A stretch of DNA of 64,000 nucleotides from Rickettsiales bacterium UBA4270 (GCA_002395105.1 DGWA01000010.1:1-64000); one strand, 5' to 3'; numbered from the stretch's first letter, positions 1-7,919 are shown. Notes: generated from the letters alone by a model not told the origin. A program made the numbers and translations.

Positions 1-27
1 TTTTATAATTCGCGCGCGCAAAAAAAA

Positions 28-51
28 CACAGGCGGTCTTTAGCCCCTGTG
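28..51. repeat. IS left-end hairpin
   Basis: CACAGG at 28-33 pairs with CCTGTG at 46-51. An inner GG/CC pair and the apical TCTTTAG complete the stem-loop. The same apex occurs in the right-end hairpin, as expected for the structures bound by a Y1 transposase. Confidence 0.8.
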
Positions 52-82
52 ATGAATTGCGCAAAATGTTGAATGTTAGCTA

Positions 83-490
83 TCAACCCTGATTTTCAAT
101 ATATTTCCTAATAGTGTCTGGATTTGCTTCTCCAATAGAACAGACAAAATATCCATCACTCCAAAAAGTATTCTCTTTCCAAAATTGCTTTTTCAAATAA
201 TCACCATACCTTTTCCATAATCTATTTGTCGTCACGGCCTTTAATCTATTGGCAATACTTGCAATAGAATATTCGGGAGTAATATTTAATAGTAAATGTA
301 TATGGTCTTTGTCTGTCTCCATAATATCAACACTGAAAGTAGATATTTTTGAAATATCAAAAATTGTCTGTTTTAGAAAATTTTCAATTCCATCATTCAA
401 CAATAATTTTTTACGATATTTGCATACTAATATTAAATGAATTTTTAAGTAAAACTTTTTGTGATTTTTTGTAATATAATTGCTTGACAT
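83..490 (-). CDS. tnpA: IS200/IS605 family transposase TnpA (Y1 HUH)
   Basis: A small single-strand DNA transposase that nicks and joins the IS ends through a tyrosine-DNA link. From the chosen start, 135 residues remain, usual for the family. The HUH motif is HIH at residues 63 and 65. The C-terminal helix ends KYIENQ, giving catalytic Tyr130 and the metal-binding Gln134. The frame is open for 15 more codons to 535, but the family normally begins near MSSNY, as here, so ATG at 490 is preferred. It is divergent from tnpB with only 39 bases between starts. All key residues are present. Confidence 0.95.
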   Translation of the reverse strand: MSSNYITKNHKKFYLKIHLILVCKYRKKLLLNDGIENFLKQTIFDISKISTFSVDIMETDKDHIHLLLNITPEYSIASIANRLKAVTTNRLWKRYGDYLKKQFWKENTFWSDGYFVCSIGEANPDTIRKYIENQG

Positions 491-529
491 TAAAGTTATG
501 TATATTTTAATATATACATAAAAGATAAA

Positions 530-1687
530 ATGCAAGTAAATTATGCATACAAATTTAGACTAAAACCAAACAAACAACAGAAAATGTTGTTGTTGCAACA
601 TTTTGGATGTAATAGATTTGTATGGAATTATTTCTTACATCAAAGACAAGAATATTACCAAAAAAACAAAGAAGATATTGAAGCGAAAAGAATTAAAGGA
701 AATTGTTCTTATTATAACGATGCAAAAGAACTTGTAAAGATGAAAAAACAAGAAGAATACAACTGGTTAAAAGAAGTTAATAGCCAAACGCTATTATCAA
801 CTTTACAACATCTTGATACTGCATATAAAAACTTTTTCAAAAAACAAACAAAGTTTCCAAACTATAAGAAAAAGTTTGACAATCAAAGTTTTACAATTCC
901 ACAACATATTAGAATTGAAAATGGAAAAATATACTTTCCAAAATTCAGTGAAGGAATAAGATTAAAAGAACATAGAAAACTTGAAGGCAAAATTTGTAAT
1001 GCTACCATATCAAAAACATCAACAAATCAATTCTATGTTTCTATTATAGTTGAAAAAAATGTTGAACCATTAAAAATAAGTGATAAAAATGTAGGCATTG
1101 ATGTTGGAATTAAAGATTTTTGCATTCTTTCAAATGGAACAAGATATGAAAATATCAAACCATTAAAAAAACAACTTAAAAAGATTAAATACTTGAGCCG
1201 ACAAGTATCAAAAAGTAAAAAAGCAAGTAAAAAGCGAGAAGCAAGAAAATTAAAACTTGCTATTCTGCATCAAAGAATACATAATCAAAGATTAGATTAT
1301 TTACATAAAATAACAAAGTCAATCACTGACGAAAACCAAGTCATAGTAATTGAGGATTTGAATGTAAAAGAGATGATGAAAAATCAGTATCTTTCTCAAT
1401 CAATATCTGATGTTAGTTGGCACGAATTCAAGCGACAACTTGAATATAAGTGTAAATGGAAAGGAAGGCAATTGGTAATAATTGACCGCTACTTTCCATC
1501 AAGTAAAACTTGCAATCATTGTGGATATATCAATCAAGAACTAACACTTAATGTTAGAGAATGGGAATGCCCGCAATGTAACAGCAAGTTAGATAGAGAC
1601 CTAAATGCAAGTATAAATATCTTGCAACAAGGATTAAATATAGCGCATGGAATAGGCGTTAAAAGCAAGGGGAGCTGTCTTCAATAG
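530..1687 (+). CDS. tnpB: RNA-guided endonuclease TnpB (IS605 OrfB)
   Basis: TnpB, the Cas12 ancestor, is a guide-RNA-dependent nuclease that cuts DNA next to a transposon-associated motif and favours retention of the IS. The 385-residue length is typical. The RuvC-like catalytic triad is intact: Asp191 in GIDVGIKDF, Glu275 in VIEDLNV and Asp357 in DRDLNAS. A zinc finger lies between the last two (Cys328, Cys331, Cys347, Cys350). The N-terminal MQVNYAYKFRLKP block is the classic start of the family. The guide-bearing omega RNA should span the tnpB 3' end and the right-end hairpin, with its guide read from the flank after about 1737. Confidence 0.96.
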   Translation: MQVNYAYKFRLKPNKQQKMLLLQHFGCNRFVWNYFLHQRQEYYQKNKEDIEAKRIKGNCSYYNDAKELVKMKKQEEYNWLKEVNSQTLLSTLQHLDTAYKNFFKKQTKFPNYKKKFDNQSFTIPQHIRIENGKIYFPKFSEGIRLKEHRKLEGKICNATISKTSTNQFYVSIIVEKNVEPLKISDKNVGIDVGIKDFCILSNGTRYENIKPLKKQLKKIKYLSRQVSKSKKASKKREARKLKLAILHQRIHNQRLDYLHKITKSITDENQVIVIEDLNVKEMMKNQYLSQSISDVSWHEFKRQLEYKCKWKGRQLVIIDRYFPSSKTCNHCGYINQELTLNVREWECPQCNSKLDRDLNASINILQQGLNIAHGIGVKSKGSCLQ

Positions 1688-1708
1688 AAGAAGCTATGAA
1701 CCTTGAAG

Positions 1709-1731
1709 CTCAATGGTCTTTAGCCGTTGAG
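1709..1731. repeat. IS right-end hairpin / omega RNA 3' scaffold
   Basis: CTCAATGG (1709-1716) pairs with CCGTTGAG (1724-1731) with one G-T wobble around the loop TCTTTAG. In IS605 elements this is both the TnpA recognition hairpin and the terminal stem of the TnpB guide RNA. Confidence 0.75.
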
Positions 1732-2652
1732 TAGTTCACTGAAATTCTCTCTTTTTATTATTATTTCTGTCGTAACATTTTTTATGTTATCTTTTTCTGG
1801 AATATCATTAATATTTACAAATTTAAGATTTTTCCATTTTGGTCTATTTTTTATTTTCAAGTTCGTATACCAATGCCAGGACGCATCAACCAATCTTTGT
1901 TTCGAACCCAAAAACCAATCAATCCTGTTATAACCAGCCAAAACTTGTTTTTTTGCAAAATATTTTATGTACGCTGTATTTATACAATTTGTAATATTAG
2001 AAATAATCAAAAATTTCTTTTTACTATTTATAACTATATCCCAATAGTCTATACATCTTGAAAACGGTGGATTAGTACAAACAATATCAGCCTCTTCGTT
2101 TAGTATTTTAATGGATAATGGATCATCAAAACTACCGGTAAAACCTTTTTCTTTTTTAAAAAGTTCCCCTACTCCATCTTTTGTAAAAACATATGCTTTT
2201 CCACCTGAACCAAATAAATCAAGACCACCACCGTAGTGAATACATATAAGCTTTTTTAAACCAAGCTTTTCAAAATTGTTTAAGAAAAATAAAGCAAAAG
2301 CCGATGTATTATTCTCGTTTCTTTTTTCTTCATCAGCAACAGCATCGTCGCAATTACATAATATGCATTTATCTTTCCAAATTGATTTTGGATACATTGA
2401 TATTTCTTTTTCTACATCTTCATATCTTGTGTAAAATTCGTCATTTTTTGTTTTTCGTGCGTCTTGCATTAAATCTTTTCTTGTCTTGTTTCTGTCTTTC
2501 AATGTTTTTCCTTCTTTTTTTACAACTTTTACAACCTTTTCCGGCTTTGTTATTTTTACTGTTATTTCTTTTTTAAATAGTTTATGAGACTTAATAAATT
2601 CAACATATTTTTCAAATAAACTTTGGTTGTAAAAATTATTAGAAAATTTCAT
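1720..2652 (-). CDS. EcoRI-family adenine-specific DNA methyltransferase (3' end formed by IS)
   Basis: A 310-residue protein resembling the EcoRI-type N6-adenine methyltransferases. It has NDEFYT near residue 70, CNCDD at 99-103 (S-adenosylmethionine-binding strand region) and the catalytic NPPF motif at 194-197. The N-terminal 60 residues are lysine-rich. Only about 115 residues follow NPPF, short for this family. The last four residues (LLNG) and the stop lie in the IS right-end hairpin, so the insertion has at least altered and perhaps truncated the C-terminus. It is a distant paralogue of the methyltransferase near 6.4-7.9 kb. No endonuclease of the EcoRI type is visible beside it. Confidence 0.75.
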   Translation of the reverse strand: MKFSNNFYNQSLFEKYVEFIKSHKLFKKEITVKITKPEKVVKVVKKEGKTLKDRNKTRKDLMQDARKTKNDEFYTRYEDVEKEISMYPKSIWKDKCILCNCDDAVADEEKRNENNTSAFALFFLNNFEKLGLKKLICIHYGGGLDLFGSGGKAYVFTKDGVGELFKKEKGFTGSFDDPLSIKILNEEADIVCTNPPFSRCIDYWDIVINSKKKFLIISNITNCINTAYIKYFAKKQVLAGYNRIDWFLGSKQRLVDASWHWYTNLKIKNRPKWKNLKFVNINDIPEKDNIKNVTTEIIIKRENFSELLNG

Positions 2653-2873
2653 TTTCTTTTTGTCAAACTCTAATATACATTTGAAAAATTATAAAATAAA
2701 ATGCTAACAATTAAGAAGGTTATACGACTTTAATACAAAAGCCATATAATTTGTTTAAATAATTTAGAAAAAAGTAAAAAAAATTAAATTAATTTAAATT
2801 AAAATAAAAAAAAATAATTGTCAAGTTTTTTTTAATCATAGCAAGTCACAGCAATCATAGCACAGTAGTTCGC

Positions 2874-3152
2874 TCATAAGTCGTCAATGTCATCATCATA
2901 CATCTCTTTTTTACTTCTTTCACGAAGATCTGCAAACTCTTTTTTTATATCATTTTCAACCTGCATTGCATCTTGAACCTCGCAAGTAAATAAATATTCA
3001 TAGTAATTATCAGCAGATTTACCTGTCATTGAATTATATTCTTCTAATCTTCTTTCAAGATTGCCTTTAATTCCAATTTTGCACACGGTTGTTTCTTTGG
3101 AAGCTTGAACAATGTAAACAAATTTTTTTATTTCCTCGTTGTTTTCTGTCAT
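2874..3152 (-). CDS. small T5orf172 / GIY-YIG-like protein
   Basis: A 92-residue protein with the T5orf172 branch pattern of the GIY-YIG nuclease fold. It has FVYIV near residue 11 and KIGI near 26 (the two halves of the motif), then an arginine in ERRLEEY and a candidate catalytic Glu in the QVENDI helix. The tail is acidic and short. It lies 221 bases upstream of the methyltransferase on the same strand. A role as a partner nuclease is possible but unproven; phage-type T5orf172 proteins are often solitary. Confidence 0.55.
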   Translation of the reverse strand: MTENNEEIKKFVYIVQASKETTVCKIGIKGNLERRLEEYNSMTGKSADNYYEYLFTCEVQDAMQVENDIKKEFADLRERSKKEMYDDDIDDL

Positions 3153-3272
3153 GAAAAAATAATTTTATTTTTTAATGCAATTGTTTTTATAAAAAACAAC
3201 AATAAATGCAATTTTTTATAATAATTCACTTGTTTATAAAAATATTTATCTAATACAAATATAGGTATTTTT

Positions 3273-3647
3273 ATGACAGATGAAGAAAAAGATCGTATCA
3301 TGAAAATGATGCCTGAATTAAAAAATTATCGAACAATAAATGAAATTGCAGAAGTAGCTTCCAAGTTTTTAGACAAATACGAAATTATCGATAAAGATGT
3401 TGTTTCTGGCGAAGATGCAAAAGAAAAAATCGACTACATAAAGCAAGTAATGAAAAAAGTTAATTATAAAGATTTTCAAAATTCATTTAAAGAAATTTTA
3501 ACAGCTGACGGAAAAAAATTAAAAGATTATTATCCTGTTTTAAGAACAATGTTAATTGGAGTACAACATGGAATTGGTGTTCATAAAATGATTGAACTAA
3601 TTGGAGAAAACTGGGTAAAAGATAGAATTAATAATTTCAAATTATAA
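3273..3647 (+). CDS. free-standing GluRS-like anticodon-binding domain
   Basis: A 124-residue protein resembling only the C-terminal anticodon-binding (tRNA-reading) domain of glutamyl-tRNA synthetase. The clearest part is the last 45 residues, with KLKDYYPVLRTMLIG followed by HKMIELIGENWVKDRI. This matches the GluRS ending that selects low-complexity PLR-x-ALTG and F-E-x-x-x-x-LG motifs. No catalytic Rossmann fold, HIGH or KMSKS motif is encoded upstream, and an in-frame stop lies at 3237. It could be a decayed extra gltX, or a stand-alone tRNA-binding protein. The gene has its own ATG and an intact frame. Confidence 0.6.
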   Translation: MTDEEKDRIMKMMPELKNYRTINEIAEVASKFLDKYEIIDKDVVSGEDAKEKIDYIKQVMKKVNYKDFQNSFKEILTADGKKLKDYYPVLRTMLIGVQHGIGVHKMIELIGENWVKDRINNFKL

Positions 3648-3742
3648 TTATTTTACTCAGCAAACTACAACAGAATAATTTCAGTTTTAATAAATTTTAT
3701 TTTAATCTTGCAAATTATTTTATTCTACAAATAAATATTATT

Positions 3743-5281
3743 ATGAGCAATAGATCTATATTAGATTTCGTAGAAGTTATAAAAGAAAACATTAAAAATG
3801 TAAATACAAAACCAGATATTCAAGAATATGGCGTTGTTGTTTCTGTTTATGATGGTGTTGCAAAAATATACGGACTTAACAATATTTGCGTAGGTGAATT
3901 AGTTAAGTTTGAAAGTGGTGCAGAAGGAATGGCGTTAAATTTGAACACAGATAGCGTTGATATAGTTCTTTTTTCATCTGACGATCAAATCACAGAAGGA
4001 ATGAAAGTAGCAAGAACAAACAAAAGCGTTTCTGTTCCAGTTGGAAAAGAACTCTTAGGAAGAGTTGTTGATGCTCTTGGAAATCCAATCGATGGGAAAG
4101 GTGAAATTAAATGCAAACAGTTTAATCCAATAGAAAGAATGGCTCCTGGAATATTAGATAGAAAATCCGTACACGAACCATTGCAAACCGGAATAAAAGC
4201 AATAGATGCTCTTATCCCAATAGGTCGTGGACAAAGAGAACTTATAATTGGAGATAGACAGACCGGAAAAACAGCAATAGCCATTGATACTATAATAAAT
4301 CAAGCAAAAGCAAATAAAATTTGCGAAGAAAAAGATAAAATATACTCAGTATATGTAACAATTGGACAAAAACAGTCAACAATTGCAAATTTAATTAAAG
4401 ATTTAGAAGACAGAGATGCATTACAATATTCCATTATAGTAGTTGCATCGGCATCCGATCCGGCGCCATTACAATATTTAGCTCCATATTCTGGTTGTGC
4501 AATAGGTGAATATTTTCGTGATAATAAAATGCATGCACTAATTGTTTATGATGATTTGTCTAAACATGCAGTAGCATATAGACAAATGTCATTACTATTA
4601 CGTCGTCCACCTGCAAGAGAAGCATATCCTGGTGATGTTTTTTATTTGCATTCTAGACTATTAGAGCGTGCAGCAAAGGTAAGTGACAAAAACGGTTCCG
4701 GCTCATTAACTGCATTACCAATTATAGAAACACAAGCAGGAGATATTTCTGCCTACATACCAACTAATGTCATTTCAATAACAGATGGACAAATTTTTTT
4801 AGAAAGTGAATTATTTCATAGCGGTTTTCGACCAGCAATCAATGTTGGATTATCGGTTAGTCGCGTTGGCTCAGCAGCTCAAACAAAAGCAATCAAAAAG
4901 GCCGCGGGATCTGTAAAATCTGAATTAGCTCAGTATCGCGAACTTGAAGCTTTTTCAAAATTTGGTTCAGACCTAGACGACGCTACGCTTGCGACGTTAG
5001 ATAAAGGTCGTAAAGTTTCAACAATATTAACGCAAGAACAATTTAACCCATATTCAATGGCAGAGGAAACTTGTATATTTTATATTACATCAAAAGGTTA
5101 TCTAAAAGACATACCAGTTGAAGAAGTTAAGGAATTTGAAATAGAATTCATTAAAAATCTTCGTCATAATGAAAAAGATTTGTTGAATTTAATAACAAAA
5201 ACAAAAACATTAGATGAGACTGTTGAGAGCAAAATAAAAGATGTTACTAATGATTTTATAAAATCTTTCACCAAAGCATAA
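3743..5281 (+). CDS. atpA: F1F0 ATP synthase subunit alpha
   Basis: The non-catalytic nucleotide-binding subunit of the F1 head, working with beta, gamma, delta and epsilon at the inner membrane. It has full family length (512 residues) with the Walker A motif GDRQTGKT at 170-177 and the usual beta-barrel N-terminus. The arginine-finger region (VGLSVSRVGSAAQ) is also present. Unusually, no other atp gene is adjacent: the normal atpHAGDC operon is broken up. A short unrelated gene precedes it, and a membrane protein follows after 120 bases. Confidence 0.98.
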   Translation: MSNRSILDFVEVIKENIKNVNTKPDIQEYGVVVSVYDGVAKIYGLNNICVGELVKFESGAEGMALNLNTDSVDIVLFSSDDQITEGMKVARTNKSVSVPVGKELLGRVVDALGNPIDGKGEIKCKQFNPIERMAPGILDRKSVHEPLQTGIKAIDALIPIGRGQRELIIGDRQTGKTAIAIDTIINQAKANKICEEKDKIYSVYVTIGQKQSTIANLIKDLEDRDALQYSIIVVASASDPAPLQYLAPYSGCAIGEYFRDNKMHALIVYDDLSKHAVAYRQMSLLLRRPPAREAYPGDVFYLHSRLLERAAKVSDKNGSGSLTALPIIETQAGDISAYIPTNVISITDGQIFLESELFHSGFRPAINVGLSVSRVGSAAQTKAIKKAAGSVKSELAQYRELEAFSKFGSDLDDATLATLDKGRKVSTILTQEQFNPYSMAEETCIFYITSKGYLKDIPVEEVKEFEIEFIKNLRHNEKDLLNLITKTKTLDETVESKIKDVTNDFIKSFTKA

Positions 5282-5403
5282 TTAATGTAAAAACTAAAAA
5301 ATAAATTAAATCAAACGCAATGTTGGAATAATTTTTACAATAAGTCTTGACTTTTTAATAAGGAAAACTATCTTTATAGTTGAATTAGTTTTTATATAAA
5401 AAT

Positions 5404-6048
5404 ATGAGTAAAATTTTGGAAAAAATAAAATGCTTAGACGATAAGAAAAAGCATAAAATTGCAAAAATAATTAGTTTTTTTATTGGCGCAATATTTGATA
5501 TTATTGGAATAATTACGGTTGCTATCTGGAAATATTTATTATGCAACAAAGAAGAAAACAGTAAATATTGTATTCGTTTATCAATATTTGGGATGATTGT
5601 TAAATACATAGTTTGTGCAAGGCTCGTGTTTAGTTCAATATTTCCTGCCTTAGATTATAGTACAAAAGTTGTATACAGTAACAATAATAACAATAAAAAA
5701 ATTGAAAAACCATTTTTTGTTGAACAGTCTTTTGAAGATGATTTTATCGATTTCGATTTTAACAGAGAAATTTATAAAATGAATAAAGCTTTTAAAAAAC
5801 ATAAAGCATTTATTGATAAAATGTTCCAAAACCAAGTAGATGAATTAGAAAAATTTGATAAAAAAGATGAAAATTTAAATGTAAAAAAGGATGTTAAAGT
5901 TGAAAACGGTTTTGAGACAACAACAGTTGAAAAAACTGGACCAAATTCTTATTATAAAGATGTGAAAATAAAATACATTGGAGATAAAAAAAATAATAGT
6001 AAAAGTAAAAAAATAAAAACAAAACAACGCAGTAAAGTACAAAAATAG
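5404..6048 (+). CDS. hypothetical membrane protein with charged C-terminus
   Basis: Not recognised. The 214 residues begin with a lysine-rich stretch. Two hydrophobic segments follow at about 20-45 and 55-80, separated by a short cysteine-containing loop, then an asparagine run. The rest is a charged tail of about 115 residues rich in Lys, Asp and Glu, predicted soluble and partly disordered. It sits just upstream of the HIT-domain gene (8 bases) and may be cotranscribed with it. Confidence 0.6.
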   Translation: MSKILEKIKCLDDKKKHKIAKIISFFIGAIFDIIGIITVAIWKYLLCNKEENSKYCIRLSIFGMIVKYIVCARLVFSSIFPALDYSTKVVYSNNNNNKKIEKPFFVEQSFEDDFIDFDFNREIYKMNKAFKKHKAFIDKMFQNQVDELEKFDKKDENLNVKKDVKVENGFETTTVEKTGPNSYYKDVKIKYIGDKKNNSKSKKIKTKQRSKVQK

Positions 6049-6055
6049 TATTAAT

Positions 6056-6382
6056 ATGGAATACGATAAAAACAATGTTTTTGCTAAAATTCTAAGGGGT
6101 GATTTACCTTCAAAAAAAGTTTTTGAAAATGATGATTTGCTTTGTTTTTATGATGCAAATCCAGTAACAAAAATTCACGTTTTAATTATTCCAAAAGGCA
6201 AATACATTGATTATAACGATTTTATCAACAAAGCCTCAGCGGAGAAAGTTGCAAAATTCTTTAAAACAATACCAGAAATAGCTAATAAACTTGGAGTAAA
6301 AGAATATCGTTTAGTTTCAAATTGTGGAAAAAGTGCTGGTCAAATAGTGTTTCACTTTCACGTTCATCTAATGGCAAATTAA
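6056..6382 (+). CDS. HIT-family nucleotide hydrolase (HinT-like)
   Basis: A 108-residue member of the histidine-triad superfamily, which hydrolyses purine nucleoside phosphoramidates and AMP conjugates in the cytoplasm. The triad sits at the very C-terminus as HFHVH (His100, His102, His104), preceded by the conserved NCGKSAGQIVFH block. The N-terminus NVFAKILRGDLPSKKVFEND is typical of HinT. Length is normal. It overlaps no neighbour and follows a membrane protein gene by 8 bases. Confidence 0.9.
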   Translation: MEYDKNNVFAKILRGDLPSKKVFENDDLLCFYDANPVTKIHVLIIPKGKYIDYNDFINKASAEKVAKFFKTIPEIANKLGVKEYRLVSNCGKSAGQIVFHFHVHLMAN

Positions 6383-6438
6383 AAATATACACATATTATT
6401 TTCTTGAATATTATTTTATTTTTTTCTTTCATAGGCTT

Positions 6439-6727
6439 ATGAGCGGTGCCTTAAACAAAATTCCAAGGAAGAGAGAGAGAGAGAGAGAAGGATAGTAAAA
6501 AGAACCTAAAAACAGATTATATTCAATTTGAAAGCACAAGCGACACAATAGAAATTCATAGAGGCAGAAACGGATACAAATGGAATGGACAAAAAGGAAA
6601 GATATTAGAATGGACTTTACCAGTTCTTGTTGAAAAAAACGCAGACGAAATTTTAAACAAGATTTATTCTTGTAGATATTGGAAAAAATACGGACAAGGC
6701 AAAGAAACGTCGAAAAATAGCGAAGAA
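6439..6727 (+). other. off-phase 5' coding extension of the 6.7-7.9 kb methyltransferase
   Basis: The methyltransferase frame stays open upstream from 6727 back to 6455 (91 codons, protein-like composition such as KWNGQKGK and WKKYGQGKE) but contains no ATG there. An ATG at 6439 opens MSGALNKIPRKRERE in another frame, joining the long frame inside the (GA)9 tract. As sequenced this start stops at 6493. Adding one GA unit, or removing two, would fuse it to the methyltransferase. This is the layout of a translational phase-variation switch in the OFF register. Confidence 0.7.
6471..6488. repeat. (GA)9 dinucleotide repeat
   Basis: Nine perfect GA units, coding alternating Arg-Glu in the methyltransferase frame. 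Perfect dinucleotide tracts of this length are hypermutable by slipped-strand mispairing. The unit is not a multiple of three, so each unit change shifts the frame. Confidence 0.95.
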
Positions 6728-7891
6728 TTGAGAGATAAAATTTGGCAACTTGTAATGCCGCATATTGATGTTAAAAGTTTACTAAGTACACCAAAAGAAA
6801 AGGCAAACGATGGGGAAAAAATTAAAACCAGTAATAAAAAAGCAATGAATAAAACACAAACCAAAGGAACATATACAGATATCAATAGAATAAAAGAAGA
6901 TAAAGTTATTGCTTCCGATGAGTGTTATACATTTTATCAATCAGTTGAAATGGTGGCAAATTGGTTTATTGAGAATATTGATAAAAATTACTTCAAAGAC
7001 AAAGTTATATATTGTAATTGCGATGATACAAAATCAGCATTTTGGATATATTTTTATAACAATTTTGAGAAATTAGAACTAAAAAAACTTATTGCATCTG
7101 CTTTTGATAAAACTGGTTTATCGTATGGAAATAATTACGAGGAACATATGTTTGATGTAAATACTTTGTTTCACAAACAAGAAGAATGTAATGGATATAT
7201 TTATAAATATGACGGAAGTGGAGATATTCAAAGAACTCCACCAGAAGGTGAAAAATCAACATTTCACGGAGATTTTAAGGAAAAAATATGTTATAATATG
7301 GCAAAAAACGAAGCAGATATTATTATAACAAATCCACCATTTGGTAAAAAATGGAAACAATATGTAGAAACAATGCTGGCAACTGGAAAGAAATTGATAT
7401 TTTGGGGCAATGGCGGAGCCCCACTTTATAATTGGTTTATGGAGTTATTAGATAATAAAAAGTTGTTTATTGTAAGAGATTGTAGCGATAAATATTATAC
7501 TGACCATTATTTAACACCTCTTTACAAGAGAAAAAGAGCATTAGCATTTATTTATACTACTGAAGATTTAAGTTTTATAAAACCAAACAAAAAACATTAT
7601 TCAACAAAAGCAAAAATGTTAAAAGATGGAATAGCTTGGTATGATGATAATAATATTTTAATTTGTGATAAAGCAACAATTCCAATCGACACAAATGAAA
7701 TCTTGGGTGTTAGTTGTAATATCATTAAGGATGGAATTTTGAATGATGGATATAGAATTGCAGAATATAAAGGTTATTTTCCTTATAGGGGGGGGGGAGA
7801 AGAAGTTTTGGAGAATATTAATTACAAACGATATGCACCAATAAAAAATGGAAAAGAGTGTTTTGCGAGAGTTTTAATTCAAAAGAAATAA
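6728..7891 (+). CDS. EcoRI-family adenine-specific methyltransferase, probably phase-variable
   Basis: An N6-adenine methyltransferase of the EcoRI-like family: CNCDD at 96-100, the NNFEKLELKKLI helix after it, and the catalytic NPPF at 202-205. The C-terminus NGKECFARVLI fits the family's usual ending. The open frame as sequenced begins with TTG at 6728, but the frame runs open 91 codons further upstream through (GA)9, so the real start is probably ATG 6439 in a shifted frame. A G10 run at 7788-7797 (Arg-Gly-Gly-Gly) lies 34 codons before the stop, in frame as sequenced. It is a paralogue of the methyltransferase at 1.7-2.7 kb. No cognate nuclease is visible, so it may be an orphan regulator. 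Confidence 0.85.
   Translation: MRDKIWQLVMPHIDVKSLLSTPKEKANDGEKIKTSNKKAMNKTQTKGTYTDINRIKEDKVIASDECYTFYQSVEMVANWFIENIDKNYFKDKVIYCNCDDTKSAFWIYFYNNFEKLELKKLIASAFDKTGLSYGNNYEEHMFDVNTLFHKQEECNGYIYKYDGSGDIQRTPPEGEKSTFHGDFKEKICYNMAKNEADIIITNPPFGKKWKQYVETMLATGKKLIFWGNGGAPLYNWFMELLDNKKLFIVRDCSDKYYTDHYLTPLYKRKRALAFIYTTEDLSFIKPNKKHYSTKAKMLKDGIAWYDDNNILICDKATIPIDTNEILGVSCNIIKDGILNDGYRIAEYKGYFPYRGGGEEVLENINYKRYAPIKNGKECFARVLIQKK
7788..7797. repeat. G10 homopolymer tract
   Basis: Ten consecutive G within the methyltransferase coding region, the only such G or C run in this very AT-rich window. Loss of one G gives a stop after about 17 altered codons. Gain of one G gives a stop sooner. Both remove the conserved C-terminal tail. 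Confidence 0.95.
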
Positions 7892-7919
7892 TCTTCATAA
7901 GATAGTATTTAGAAAATAC

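Larger units (their letters stand above)
28..1740. mobile_element. IS200/IS605-family insertion sequence (tnpA + tnpB)
   Basis: A complete-looking IS605-type element. A Y1 transposase gene and a TnpB gene are divergently arranged and flanked by imperfect hairpins (28-51 and 1709-1731) whose apices share GGTCTTTAGCC. This family moves as single-stranded DNA, makes no target duplication and lacks terminal inverted repeats, so exact ends cannot be fixed from one copy. The left cleavage site probably lies in the first dozen or so bases and the right one near 1735-1740. The right end lies within the tail of the neighbouring methyltransferase frame. Both protein genes keep their catalytic residues, so the element may be active. 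Confidence 0.9.

Noticed and set aside
6728..6730. TTG as the true methyltransferase start
   Set aside because: Not excluded, but the 91 open upstream codons with protein-like composition make it unlikely to be the full gene start.
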